Positions 1-5,128 of a stretch of 5,128 nucleotides of DNA are shown here, in pieces. This stretch comes from a bacterium (GTDB taxonomy: Bacteria; Krumholzibacteriota; Krumholzibacteriia; LZORAL124-64-63). Numbering within the stretch: position 1 is the first letter of the stretch; the number at the start of each line of letters is the position of its first letter. The stretch is from assembly GCA_030591105.1 (NCBI GenBank), contig JAUVBS010000185.1:1-5128 (forward strand), written 5' to 3'. The notes below the pieces were generated by a model. The model made no database searches and was not told the origin of the DNA. It worked only from the letters and a program-made list of their open reading frames with translations. The position numbers and the translations under genes were made by a program.

Positions 1-246
1 ATCCTGGAGCCTCTCGCGCGGCCAAGCAAGCCGGCGCCGGTCGAGGAGCCGACGGCCGCAGCGGCTGAAGAAGAGATCGCCGACGCTGACAGCGCTGCCG
101 ACAGCGCCGACGACAGTGCCGCCGATAGCGCCGCTGACAGCGCTGCCGACAGTGCCGACGACAGTGTTGCCGACAGCGCCGCCGAGCCGGACGACGCAGT
201 AGCGGACGATGCCCAAGAGGGCGATAGCAAGGCGAAGGGTAGCTAG
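1..246 (+). CDS. 3' end of an unidentified protein with an acidic Ala/Asp/Ser-rich C-terminal tail (partial, start outside window)
   Basis: An open frame enters from the left edge and ends at TAG 244-246, giving 81 C-terminal residues. No ATG occurs in this frame, so the start lies upstream. The visible part opens with a short Pro-rich stretch (LARPSKPAPVEEP), then an Ala/Glu segment, then a low-complexity tail built from ADSAAD and ADDS units, and ends in KAKGS. The tail is strongly acidic and probably disordered. Such tails occur at the ends of many unrelated proteins, so they do not identify the family, and I do not recognise the gene. The frame is supported because the internal repeat is an exact multiple of three and because a terminator starts 33 bp after the stop. 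That makes it the last gene of its transcription unit, separate from the fabH-led genes downstream. Confidence 0.72.
   Translation: MLEPLARPSKPAPVEEPTAAAAEEEIADADSAADSADDSAADSAADSAADSADDSVADSAAEPDDAVADDAQEGDSKAKGS
85..180 (+). repeat. Two tandem copies of a 48-bp unit inside the acidic tail
   Basis: Positions 85-132 and 133-180 are adjacent 48-bp copies that differ at four positions. Each encodes 16 residues of the pattern ADSAADSADDSxADSA, and the copies differ by a single Ala-to-Val change (residue 40 versus 56 of the visible fragment). Three of the four base differences lie at third codon positions. Within each copy there is a shorter, imperfect gacagcgcc-type periodicity, so the tail looks grown by slippage or unequal exchange in frame. 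Confidence 0.85.
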
Positions 247-278
247 TGCCCTTGAGCCGGGGGCGGCTAAATTTTCTT

Positions 279-315
279 ACCGGTTCCCGTGCCGTGATGC
301 GGGAGCCGGTTTTTT
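279..315 (+). terminator. Rho-independent terminator downstream of the acidic-tail gene
   Basis: The arms 279-289 (accggttcccg) and 300-310 (cgggagccggt) form an 11-bp stem with one G-U wobble and a 10-nt loop. The 3' arm runs directly into six T residues (310-315). The hairpin begins 33 bp after the TAG at 244-246. The opposite side lacks a good A-tract, so it should act mainly on + strand transcription. It separates the upstream gene from the fabH-led genes, which implies a separate promoter somewhere in 316-477. I found no convincing -35/-10 pair there. Confidence 0.88.
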
Positions 316-463
316 CCGTTGTACTCGATCGCAGAAGCTGACTAACCTGTCGGTAACGATGTGTCGCTTTTCTTATCTGCCTGTTGTCTGACCGCTTGCT
401 GAGCGCCGCGGCATCCACTAAGTTCCTCGTGCCGATGGCGTAGCATTGTCGACCTCGTTGAAA

Positions 464-469
464 GAAGGA
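464..469 (+). promoter_or_regulatory. Shine-Dalgarno sequence of the fabH-type gene
   Basis: GAAGGA lies 8 nt before the ATG at 478-480. This is strong pairing at good spacing and fixes the start of the synthase gene. Confidence 0.85.
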
Positions 470-477
470 TATCAAAT

Positions 478-1485
478 ATGCCTGCAAGGACGCTGCATAC
501 CGCGGGTATTACGGGCGTCGGGATGGATTTCCCCGAACGCCGGCTCACCAATGCGGATCTCGAGAAGATGGTCGACACCGATGCCGAGTGGATCGTCGAA
601 CGCACCGGTATCAAGGAGCGGAGGATCGTCGAGCCGGGTACGCCGGCGTCGCACCACGGCGAGGGTGCGGCTCGTAAAGCGCTCGAGCACGCCCGGCTGA
701 CGCCTGAAGATATCGATCTGATCATCGTGCCGACGGTCACGCCGGACATGATATATCCCGCCACCGCCTGTCTGTTGCAGGATCGTCTCGGGGCGTCCAA
801 CGCCTGGGGCTTCGACCTGAGCGCCGCGTGCTGTGGGTTCGTCTATGCGATGCAGACCGCACGAGCGCAGGTCGAGGCCGGTTTTGCGCGCCGGGTCCTG
901 GTAGTCGGCACGGAAGTCATGTCGGTGATCGTCGACTGGGAAGACCGCAACAATTGTATCTTGTTCGGTGATGGTGCCGGCGCGGTGGTGCTCGAGCGGC
1001 TCCCCGAAGGCGAAGTCGGTTTCATCGACAGCCTCTTGTGGGTCGACGGCAGCGGCGCAGATTTGCTGAAGCAGGCAGCCGGCGGTAGCCTGCATCCGGC
1101 CAGCCACGAGACGGTCGACAAGAAGATGCACTATCTATATCAGGACGGACGTGAGGTTTATAAACACGCGGTCAGGGGGATGGCCAAGGTGACCGTCGAC
1201 ATCCTCGAGCGCAACGGGATCGCGCCGGCAGACCTCAGATTGATGGTCCCGCACCAAGCCAACAACCGGATCATCGAGGCGGCCCAGCGCCGCGCGGGCC
1301 TGACTCCCGAGCAGGTCATGGTGACCATCGACCGCTTCGGCAACACGACGTCGGCCAGCATCCCGAGCGCCCTGCGGGTCGCCGTCGACGAAGGGCGTCT
1401 GAAGCGGGGCGACCTGGTGGTATTGTGTGCGTTCGGGGGCGGTTTTACCTGCGGTGCGAACCTGCTACGCTGGACGGCAGACTGA
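478..1485 (+). CDS. fabH: 3-oxoacyl-ACP synthase III (beta-ketoacyl-ACP synthase III, FabH type)
   Basis: This is a cytoplasmic thiolase-fold condensing enzyme of 335 residues. Classical FabH joins acetyl-CoA, or another short acyl-CoA, to malonyl-ACP to start fatty acid synthesis. The catalytic triad is intact: Cys118 in SAACCGF, His259 in VPHQAN and Asn289 in FGNTTSAS, matching E. coli Cys112, His244 and Asn274. The CoA- and ACP-contacting residues also align: Trp38 and Arg42 in EWIVERTG, Arg157 in DRNNC, and Arg264 after HQANN. Tyr93 sits where E. coli has Phe87, which lines the acyl pocket. FGDGAGAVVL (163-172) and the C-terminal AFGGGFTCGA loop (318-327) are typical. The chain is about 18 residues longer than the 317-residue E. 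coli enzyme: six extra lie before the active-site Cys and nine between Arg157 and His259, around MHYLYQDGREVYKHAV. The gene is not next to plsX, fabD or fabG; an ABC ATPase gene follows 22 bp later. It could be the housekeeping FabH or a paralogue with a special acyl substrate. Confidence 0.93.
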   Translation: MPARTLHTAGITGVGMDFPERRLTNADLEKMVDTDAEWIVERTGIKERRIVEPGTPASHHGEGAARKALEHARLTPEDIDLIIVPTVTPDMIYPATACLLQDRLGASNAWGFDLSAACCGFVYAMQTARAQVEAGFARRVLVVGTEVMSVIVDWEDRNNCILFGDGAGAVVLERLPEGEVGFIDSLLWVDGSGADLLKQAAGGSLHPASHETVDKKMHYLYQDGREVYKHAVRGMAKVTVDILERNGIAPADLRLMVPHQANNRIIEAAQRRAGLTPEQVMVTIDRFGNTTSASIPSALRVAVDEGRLKRGDLVVLCAFGGGFTCGANLLRWTAD

Positions 1486-1507
1486 TCTTCTCGGCGAATG
1501 GGCAGTC

Positions 1508-2437
1508 ATGATCGAGGTCGACCGACTGACACGCCGTTATACCTCCACTCTGGCGTTGGACCGGGTAAGCTTCCAGGTCAGTGCCGGGGAGATCGTCGGT
1601 TTCCTCGGCCCCAACGGGGCTGGTAAATCCACCGCCATGAAGATCCTCACCGGGAGCTTGGCTCCCACCGCAGGTACGGCTCGGCTGGCTGGCTACGACA
1701 TTCAGGACGAGTCGGAGGCGGTTCGCCGACGTGTCGGTTTCATGCCCGAGCAGGTTCCGCTTTACGGCGATGACACGGTGTACGATTTTCTGCGTTTCGT
1801 GGCCGATCTGAAGGGTGTACCCGGACCGGACCGCGGCCGTCATCTCGACGAGGTGATTGAGCGCGCGGGGCTCGACGAGGTACGCGGCCGGATGGTCGGC
1901 CATCTTTCGAAGGGTTTCCGGCAACGCGTCGGCCTGGCGCAAGCGCTCGTCGGTGACCCGCCGATCCTGATCCTCGATGAACCGAGCAGCGGTCTCGATC
2001 CACAACAGATCGTCGAGATACGCGAGCTGATCCGCGGCTTCCGCGGCGACAAGACCGTTCTGCTCTCGAGCCATATCCTGGGCGAGGTCGATCGGATTTG
2101 CGAGCGGGTCCTGATCCTCGACCACGGCCGGCTGGTGGCCGAGCAACGCCCCGACGAACTGGCCGCCCGGCAACAGCGCGTCGGACTGGTGTGGGACGGC
2201 GCTCGCGAGGCGGTCCTGGCGTCACTCGTACGGGTCATTGGTGTCGCCGACGTCACCGAGACTGTGGACGGGGCTGAGGTAGCGGTCGCCGGCGACCCGA
2301 CCCAGATCCGGCCGCTGCTGGTCGAGGCGGTGCTCGAGGCCGGCGGACGGCTGCAGCGTTGCGAGAACCGAGGTTCTTCCCTCGAAGACCTGTTTTTGCG
2401 TCTGACGAGCGGTGAGCGGCCACAGGAGCGACCGTGA
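1508..2437 (+). CDS. ABC transporter ATP-binding protein, GldA/CcmA-like (ABC-2 exporter class)
   Basis: This 309-residue cytoplasmic ATPase would energise the permease encoded next to it. All nucleotide-binding motifs are present: Walker A GPNGAGKST (34-42), Q-loop Gln82 in GFMPEQVPLY, signature LSKGFRQRV (133-141), Walker B ILILDEP (153-159), D-loop SGLD (161-164) and switch His189 in LLSSHIL. The LSKGF signature in place of LSGGQ, the MPEQ Q-loop and the C-terminal SLEDLFLRLT (291-300) are usual in ATPases of ABC-2 permeases, including the GldA group. Residues from about 220 form the extra C-terminal domain of this class. ATG 1508 is preferred because the family begins with a hydrophobic strand such as MIEVDRLTRRY. 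The longer GTG start at 1427 would add 27 residues that look like read-through of fabH. The Shine-Dalgarno sequence is weak, and the 22-bp gap after fabH suggests coupling. The stop overlaps the next start as GTGA (2434-2437). Confidence 0.94.
   Translation: MIEVDRLTRRYTSTLALDRVSFQVSAGEIVGFLGPNGAGKSTAMKILTGSLAPTAGTARLAGYDIQDESEAVRRRVGFMPEQVPLYGDDTVYDFLRFVADLKGVPGPDRGRHLDEVIERAGLDEVRGRMVGHLSKGFRQRVGLAQALVGDPPILILDEPSSGLDPQQIVEIRELIRGFRGDKTVLLSSHILGEVDRICERVLILDHGRLVAEQRPDELAARQQRVGLVWDGAREAVLASLVRVIGVADVTETVDGAEVAVAGDPTQIRPLLVEAVLEAGGRLQRCENRGSSLEDLFLRLTSGERPQERP
2424..2428 (+). promoter_or_regulatory. Shine-Dalgarno sequence supporting the GTG start at 2434
   Basis: AGGAG lies inside the end of the ATPase gene, 5 nt before GTG 2434-2436. 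It supports a non-ATG start that overlaps the ATPase stop codon. Confidence 0.75.
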
Positions 2438-4731
2438 GACAGATTCTCGCCATCAGCCGCCGCGAGACGCGCGCGTTCTTCCGCAGCGCCATGGCGCCGG
2501 TCCTGCTGACCGGGTTCCTGGTCATGACCGGATTGTTCTTCACTCTCTTCGCTTATGCCTACAGCGAAATGTCGCGCACCGCGCTCAACACCGGCCGCGG
2601 CGGCGACTTCCTGAATCTCACCGAGGGGATCTTCCAGCCGCTGGTCGTCGACGTTACGATTCTGTTGTTGCTATTGCTGCCGGCGGTGACCATGCGGCTG
2701 CTGAGCGCGGAGTACCGCTCCGGTCGTTACGATCTGATCATGAGCTACCCGGTGCCGGACCACGGCTGGGTGCTCGGTAAGTGGTTGTCGGCGATGACGG
2801 TGGTCGCGGTGATGATTCTGGCTACCGGGGCCTACTTCGGCGTCGTCGCCATACTGGGTAAGGCAGAGGTCGGCCCGGTCCTGGCTGCATTGCTGGGTCT
2901 GGTTTTGCTGGCGGCGACCATCACTTCGTGGGGGGTCTTCTTCTCCGCGCTCTTTGTCTATCAGGTCGTGGCTTACATCCTGACGCTGGGTTTCGTACTT
3001 CTGCTCTACGTCGTCGGCGGGCTCGAACCGCACTTCCCCGGTGCGGTCGGCAATGCAGTCACCGAGCTTTCTCTGCAGAACCACTTCGAACGCTTTAGCC
3101 GCGGGGTGATCGACAGCCGCGACGTGACGTATTTCGTCGGCTTGACCGTGCTCGGACTCTACCTCGCGACTGCAGCACTCGGTTCGCGGCGTCAGTCCGC
3201 GAGCCGGCGTCTGTGGCGCTGGTTGGCTGCTGCCGCGCTGGTGGTCGTGGTCTTGGCGCTACACAGCCTCAGTATGCGCTGGCCGCTACGGGTCGATCTG
3301 ACGCCCGATCGGCGTTACAGCCTGGCGCCGCAGACGGTCCAGATCCTCGACGCCCTGGCCAGCGAACGCGATCTGGCAGGCGCTCAGGTGCCGGCCGCCG
3401 ACCGTATCGACATCTACGCGTTCTACGAAAGAATCGATCCAGCACGCAAGGGTGTCGAGGTGCTGTTGCGCGCCGCGACCGACCGTAATCGGCGTCTACA
3501 CTACCGCGTGGTCGACCCGCAGACCGACCTCGAACTGGTCGAACGCTACGGCGTGACGCTCTCGCGCTCGGTGGTGGTCGCGATCGGCGATCAGCACACG
3601 CTGCTCTTGCAGCCGAGCGAGAGCGCGCTGATCAACGCCGTCTACCGTCTCGCCACGCGTACGCGGCCGGTGGTCTACCATCTGCAGGGCCACGGTGAGC
3701 ACCTGCTCAAGAGCGACGAGCGGCCGGGTTATTCGGGCTTCGCTGCGGCGCTCAGAGAACAGGGATACGACGTACGACCGCTGGCGTTGACCGACTTCAG
3801 CGCGGTCCCGACCGACGGCCGGGTGCTGGTGATCGCCGGCCCGCGTTTTGATCTCGAGCCGACGGAATTGGCCGCCATCGACACGTTCCTGGCGGCTGGT
3901 GGTGCGCTTATGGCCCTGTGTGATCCCGGCACGCCGCCGACACTGACGGCTTGGCTGCGCCGCTTCAACGTACGACTCGGTGACGACGTGATCGTCGCTG
4001 CGGATCGCGCCCAACAAGAGCACGGCGTCGGCGCGCGGACCTTGGTCGTCGTCGATGGCTACGGTACGCACGAGATCACGCGCGGATTAGCCGGTGTGGC
4101 AACTCTCTTTCCCCTCGTCCAGTCCATGTCACGGGTCACGGAGCGGCTGCCCGGCATCACCGGTTCGATTCTCCTGTTCAGCAGCCCGCTGTCGTGGTCC
4201 GAGCAAGATCCGGACACTCGTTTCGGCGGCCGAGCCCGCTTCGACCGCGGTGTCGACTACCCCGGCCCGCTTCCGTTCGGTGTGGCGTTGGCTGTCGTAA
4301 GGGCCGGTGTGGACGATTCCGCGGCCGCGGCTGTTCCGCGACGTCCGGCCTCGGGCACGCTGCAGAGTGCGGACGATCCCGTCATGCGGTATCACCGGGC
4401 GCTACAGACGCAACCTGACGCGCCGCAAGCGGCGTCGGTCTTCGCCACCAGTGAGACGTCGCGTCTGGTTGTGCTCGGTAACAGTGAATTCGCCACCAAC
4501 GCGAATCTCGGCCGTTACGGCAACCGCGACCTGCTGCTGAATATCCTCGGCTGGCTCTCTCAAGAGGAGGTCCTGATCAACCTGCGCGGACGCGATCTGG
4601 TGAGCGAGCCAGTGGTCTTGGCGGTGTTACAGAAAGAAATTCTCGGCTGGTCCTGCATTCTCGGCTGGCCGCTTCTGGTCGGCGGCGTGAGCCTGGCGAT
4701 CTTGCTGCGGCATCGCCGCCGCCGGGGGTAA
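2434..4731 (+). CDS. ABC-2 type permease fused to a GldG-like auxiliary domain (Gldg family protein)
   Basis: This 765-residue inner-membrane protein combines two usually separate subunits. Residues 1-255 are an ABC-2 permease: predicted membrane helices near 20-43, 67-89, 117-141, 147-171, 174-195 and 232-250, with the family motif LSAEYRSGRYDLIMSYPV (90-107) before GKWLSA. After a basic linker (SRRQSASRR) comes a seventh helix (262-280) and the GldG hallmark DLTPDRRYSLAPQT (288-301). QGHGE (418-422) and LGNSEFATN (681-689) are also typical of the GldG/ABC_transp_aux family. An eighth helix (about 742-758) ends in RHRRRRG. Positive charges place both linker and tail in the cytoplasm, so residues of about 281-740 should be periplasmic. 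The GTG start overlaps the ATPase stop by 4 bp and has AGGAG at 5 nt. GldF and GldG were named in flavobacterial gliding. In other phyla the transported substrate is unknown, so gliding should not be assumed. The frame is unbroken across the junction. Confidence 0.9.
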   Translation: MRQILAISRRETRAFFRSAMAPVLLTGFLVMTGLFFTLFAYAYSEMSRTALNTGRGGDFLNLTEGIFQPLVVDVTILLLLLLPAVTMRLLSAEYRSGRYDLIMSYPVPDHGWVLGKWLSAMTVVAVMILATGAYFGVVAILGKAEVGPVLAALLGLVLLAATITSWGVFFSALFVYQVVAYILTLGFVLLLYVVGGLEPHFPGAVGNAVTELSLQNHFERFSRGVIDSRDVTYFVGLTVLGLYLATAALGSRRQSASRRLWRWLAAAALVVVVLALHSLSMRWPLRVDLTPDRRYSLAPQTVQILDALASERDLAGAQVPAADRIDIYAFYERIDPARKGVEVLLRAATDRNRRLHYRVVDPQTDLELVERYGVTLSRSVVVAIGDQHTLLLQPSESALINAVYRLATRTRPVVYHLQGHGEHLLKSDERPGYSGFAAALREQGYDVRPLALTDFSAVPTDGRVLVIAGPRFDLEPTELAAIDTFLAAGGALMALCDPGTPPTLTAWLRRFNVRLGDDVIVAADRAQQEHGVGARTLVVVDGYGTHEITRGLAGVATLFPLVQSMSRVTERLPGITGSILLFSSPLSWSEQDPDTRFGGRARFDRGVDYPGPLPFGVALAVVRAGVDDSAAAAVPRRPASGTLQSADDPVMRYHRALQTQPDAPQAASVFATSETSRLVVLGNSEFATNANLGRYGNRDLLLNILGWLSQEEVLINLRGRDLVSEPVVLAVLQKEILGWSCILGWPLLVGGVSLAILLRHRRRRG

Positions 4732-5128
4732 TGAGCGTGGGCCGATCAGGCCGATCAGGGCGATCTGGGCGATTGCCACGGAGTTTCTGGCCGTTGATCG
4801 TTGCGGCGGTCGTCGCCGCGCTGGTGCTATGGTGGCTCGCCCGACGGGGCGATGACGGCGGCCGGGTCGGACTGCTGGTGCCGTGGGATCCGCAGACCAT
4901 AACCGTTGTGGAACTGGTGCGAGAGGACGGGCGCTATGTGCTGTCCCGCACCGCCGATCGGTGGCAACTCGCCGGCGCGGTCTCGGACTGGGTCGACGAC
5001 CGGGCCGTGGCGCCGGTGCTGCGCCGTGTGACCAACGGCGACGGCGGGGAAAAAATGCCCCGCCCCGCGACGCGCCCCCCCCCCGTCGGATTAGGGGGGC
5101 CCCCCCCCGGTTGCCGCGGGGTTAGCAA
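4731..5128 (+). CDS. Membrane-anchored DUF4340-like protein, N-terminal part (truncated by window end)
   Basis: An open frame starts at ATG 4731-4733, overlapping the previous TAA by one base (TAATG), and runs off the right edge after 132 codons. Residues 1-17 are a basic cytoplasmic tail with a GRS repeat. Residues 18-37 form a Trp-flanked membrane anchor (SFWPLIVAAVVAALVLWW) followed by ARR. The segment ITVVELVREDGRYVLSR, Trp78 in DRWQLAG and a helix ending VAPVLRRV (93-100) match the usual opening of DUF4340 proteins: a hydrophobic strand, a charged turn, W-x-L, then a helix. DUF4340 genes commonly follow gldG homologues in such clusters, so context supports the call. It would sit beside the GldG domain on the periplasmic face. 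From residue about 110 the translation becomes Pro/Gly-rich and is doubtful because of homopolymers in the DNA. A GTG start at 4737, 8 nt after GGGGG, is also possible. Confidence 0.72.
   Translation, partial: MSVGRSGRSGRSGRLPRSFWPLIVAAVVAALVLWWLARRGDDGGRVGLLVPWDPQTITVVELVREDGRYVLSRTADRWQLAGAVSDWVDDRAVAPVLRRVTNGDGGEKMPRPATRPPPVGLGGPPPGCRGVS
4740..4775 (+). repeat. Four tandem copies of a 9-bp unit (ggccgatca-like) near the start of the DUF4340-like gene
   Basis: Units at 4740-4748, 4749-4757, 4758-4766 and 4767-4775 read ggccgatca, ggccgatca, gggcgatct and gggcgattg. They encode GRS-GRS-GRS-GRL, residues 4-15 of the DUF4340-like protein, in its predicted cytoplasmic tail. The length is a multiple of three, so gain or loss of a unit keeps the frame. 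Confidence 0.85.
5050..5128. other. Homopolymer-rich right end, possible low-quality sequence
   Basis: This stretch holds A6 (5050-5055), C10 (5075-5084) and G6 directly followed by C9 (5094-5108), quite unlike the balanced coding sequence before it. The translation in the frame of the DUF4340-like gene becomes PRPATRPPPVGLGGPPPG. A remnant resembling a GL-x-x-PP motif suggests the underlying sequence may still be coding but with miscounted or miscalled bases. A genuinely Pro/Gly-rich segment cannot be excluded. Confidence 0.55.

Noticed and set aside
85..180. CRISPR-like array from the repeated units
   Set aside because: Units are directly adjacent without spacers, are multiples of three and encode a continuous low-complexity peptide.
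255..268. Small hairpin agccg-gggg-cggct followed by aaattttctt
   Set aside because: Only a 5-bp stem with a broken T-tract. The hairpin at 279-315 is far stronger and explains termination.
209..391. 60-residue + strand open frame spanning the terminator
   Set aside because: It begins inside the acidic-tail gene in another frame and reads through the terminator hairpin; no ribosome site or family resemblance.
316..477. Possible sigma-70 promoter ahead of fabH (for example ttgtac/taacct or ttgctg/taagtt)
   Set aside because: Each hexamer matches the consensus at only about three of six positions, so none can be distinguished from chance. A promoter is expected here but not located.
472..1131. 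Long open frame on the minus strand opposite fabH (219 residues)
   Set aside because: Antisense shadow of a well-supported gene in GC-rich DNA; its translation has no recognisable motif.
1427..1507. Longer ATPase start at GTG 1427, adding 27 residues
   Set aside because: It would overlap fabH by 59 bp, and the added residues look like out-of-frame fabH sequence. The family N-terminus fits ATG 1508.
1445..2173. Minus-strand open frame opposite the ATPase gene (242 residues)
   Set aside because: Shadow of the ATPase frame, with no ribosome site or domain pattern.
3496..4071. Minus-strand open frame inside the GldG-like region (191 residues)
   Set aside because: Arg/Gln/His-rich composition typical of an antisense shadow; the + strand frame carries clear family motifs.
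5094..5108. G6C9 palindrome as a possible terminator or structural element
   Set aside because: No T-tract follows, it lies inside an open frame, and neighbouring homopolymers make sequence error more likely.

Overview
The window is high-GC (roughly two thirds G+C by eye) bacterial DNA with densely packed genes, all on the + strand. A GC-rich proteobacterium, perhaps a gammaproteobacterium, is a reasonable guess. It rests on base composition and gene style only, because no marker gene is present.

Layout: (1) Positions 1-246 are the 3' end of an unidentified gene whose product ends in an Ala/Asp/Ser-rich acidic tail containing a 48-bp tandem duplication. (2) A strong intrinsic terminator at 279-315 closes that transcription unit. 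The leader at 316-477 shows no promoter I can defend. (3) A FabH-type 3-oxoacyl-ACP synthase III (478-1485) has an intact Cys-His-Asn triad and a good Shine-Dalgarno sequence. (4) An ABC-transporter ATPase of the GldA/CcmA-like class (1508-2437) starts 22 bp later. (5) A 765-residue protein (2434-4731) joins an ABC-2 type permease to a GldG-like auxiliary domain in one chain and overlaps the ATPase gene by 4 bp. (6) A truncated gene (4731 to the window end) starts on a TAATG overlap and resembles the membrane-anchored DUF4340 proteins that usually accompany GldG homologues. Its last ~80 bases are dominated by C and G homopolymers and may be poor-quality sequence.

Working together: the ATPase, the permease-GldG fusion and the DUF4340-like protein look like one translationally coupled envelope ABC complex. 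The ATPase would be cytoplasmic, the permease in the inner membrane, and the GldG and DUF4340 domains on the periplasmic side. Homologues outside Bacteroidetes have no settled substrate. The FabH-type enzyme lies in front on the same strand with no visible terminator between, so co-transcription is likely. A functional link between acyl chemistry and the transporter is only an inference. No RNA genes, mobile elements, CRISPR arrays or phage signals were seen.
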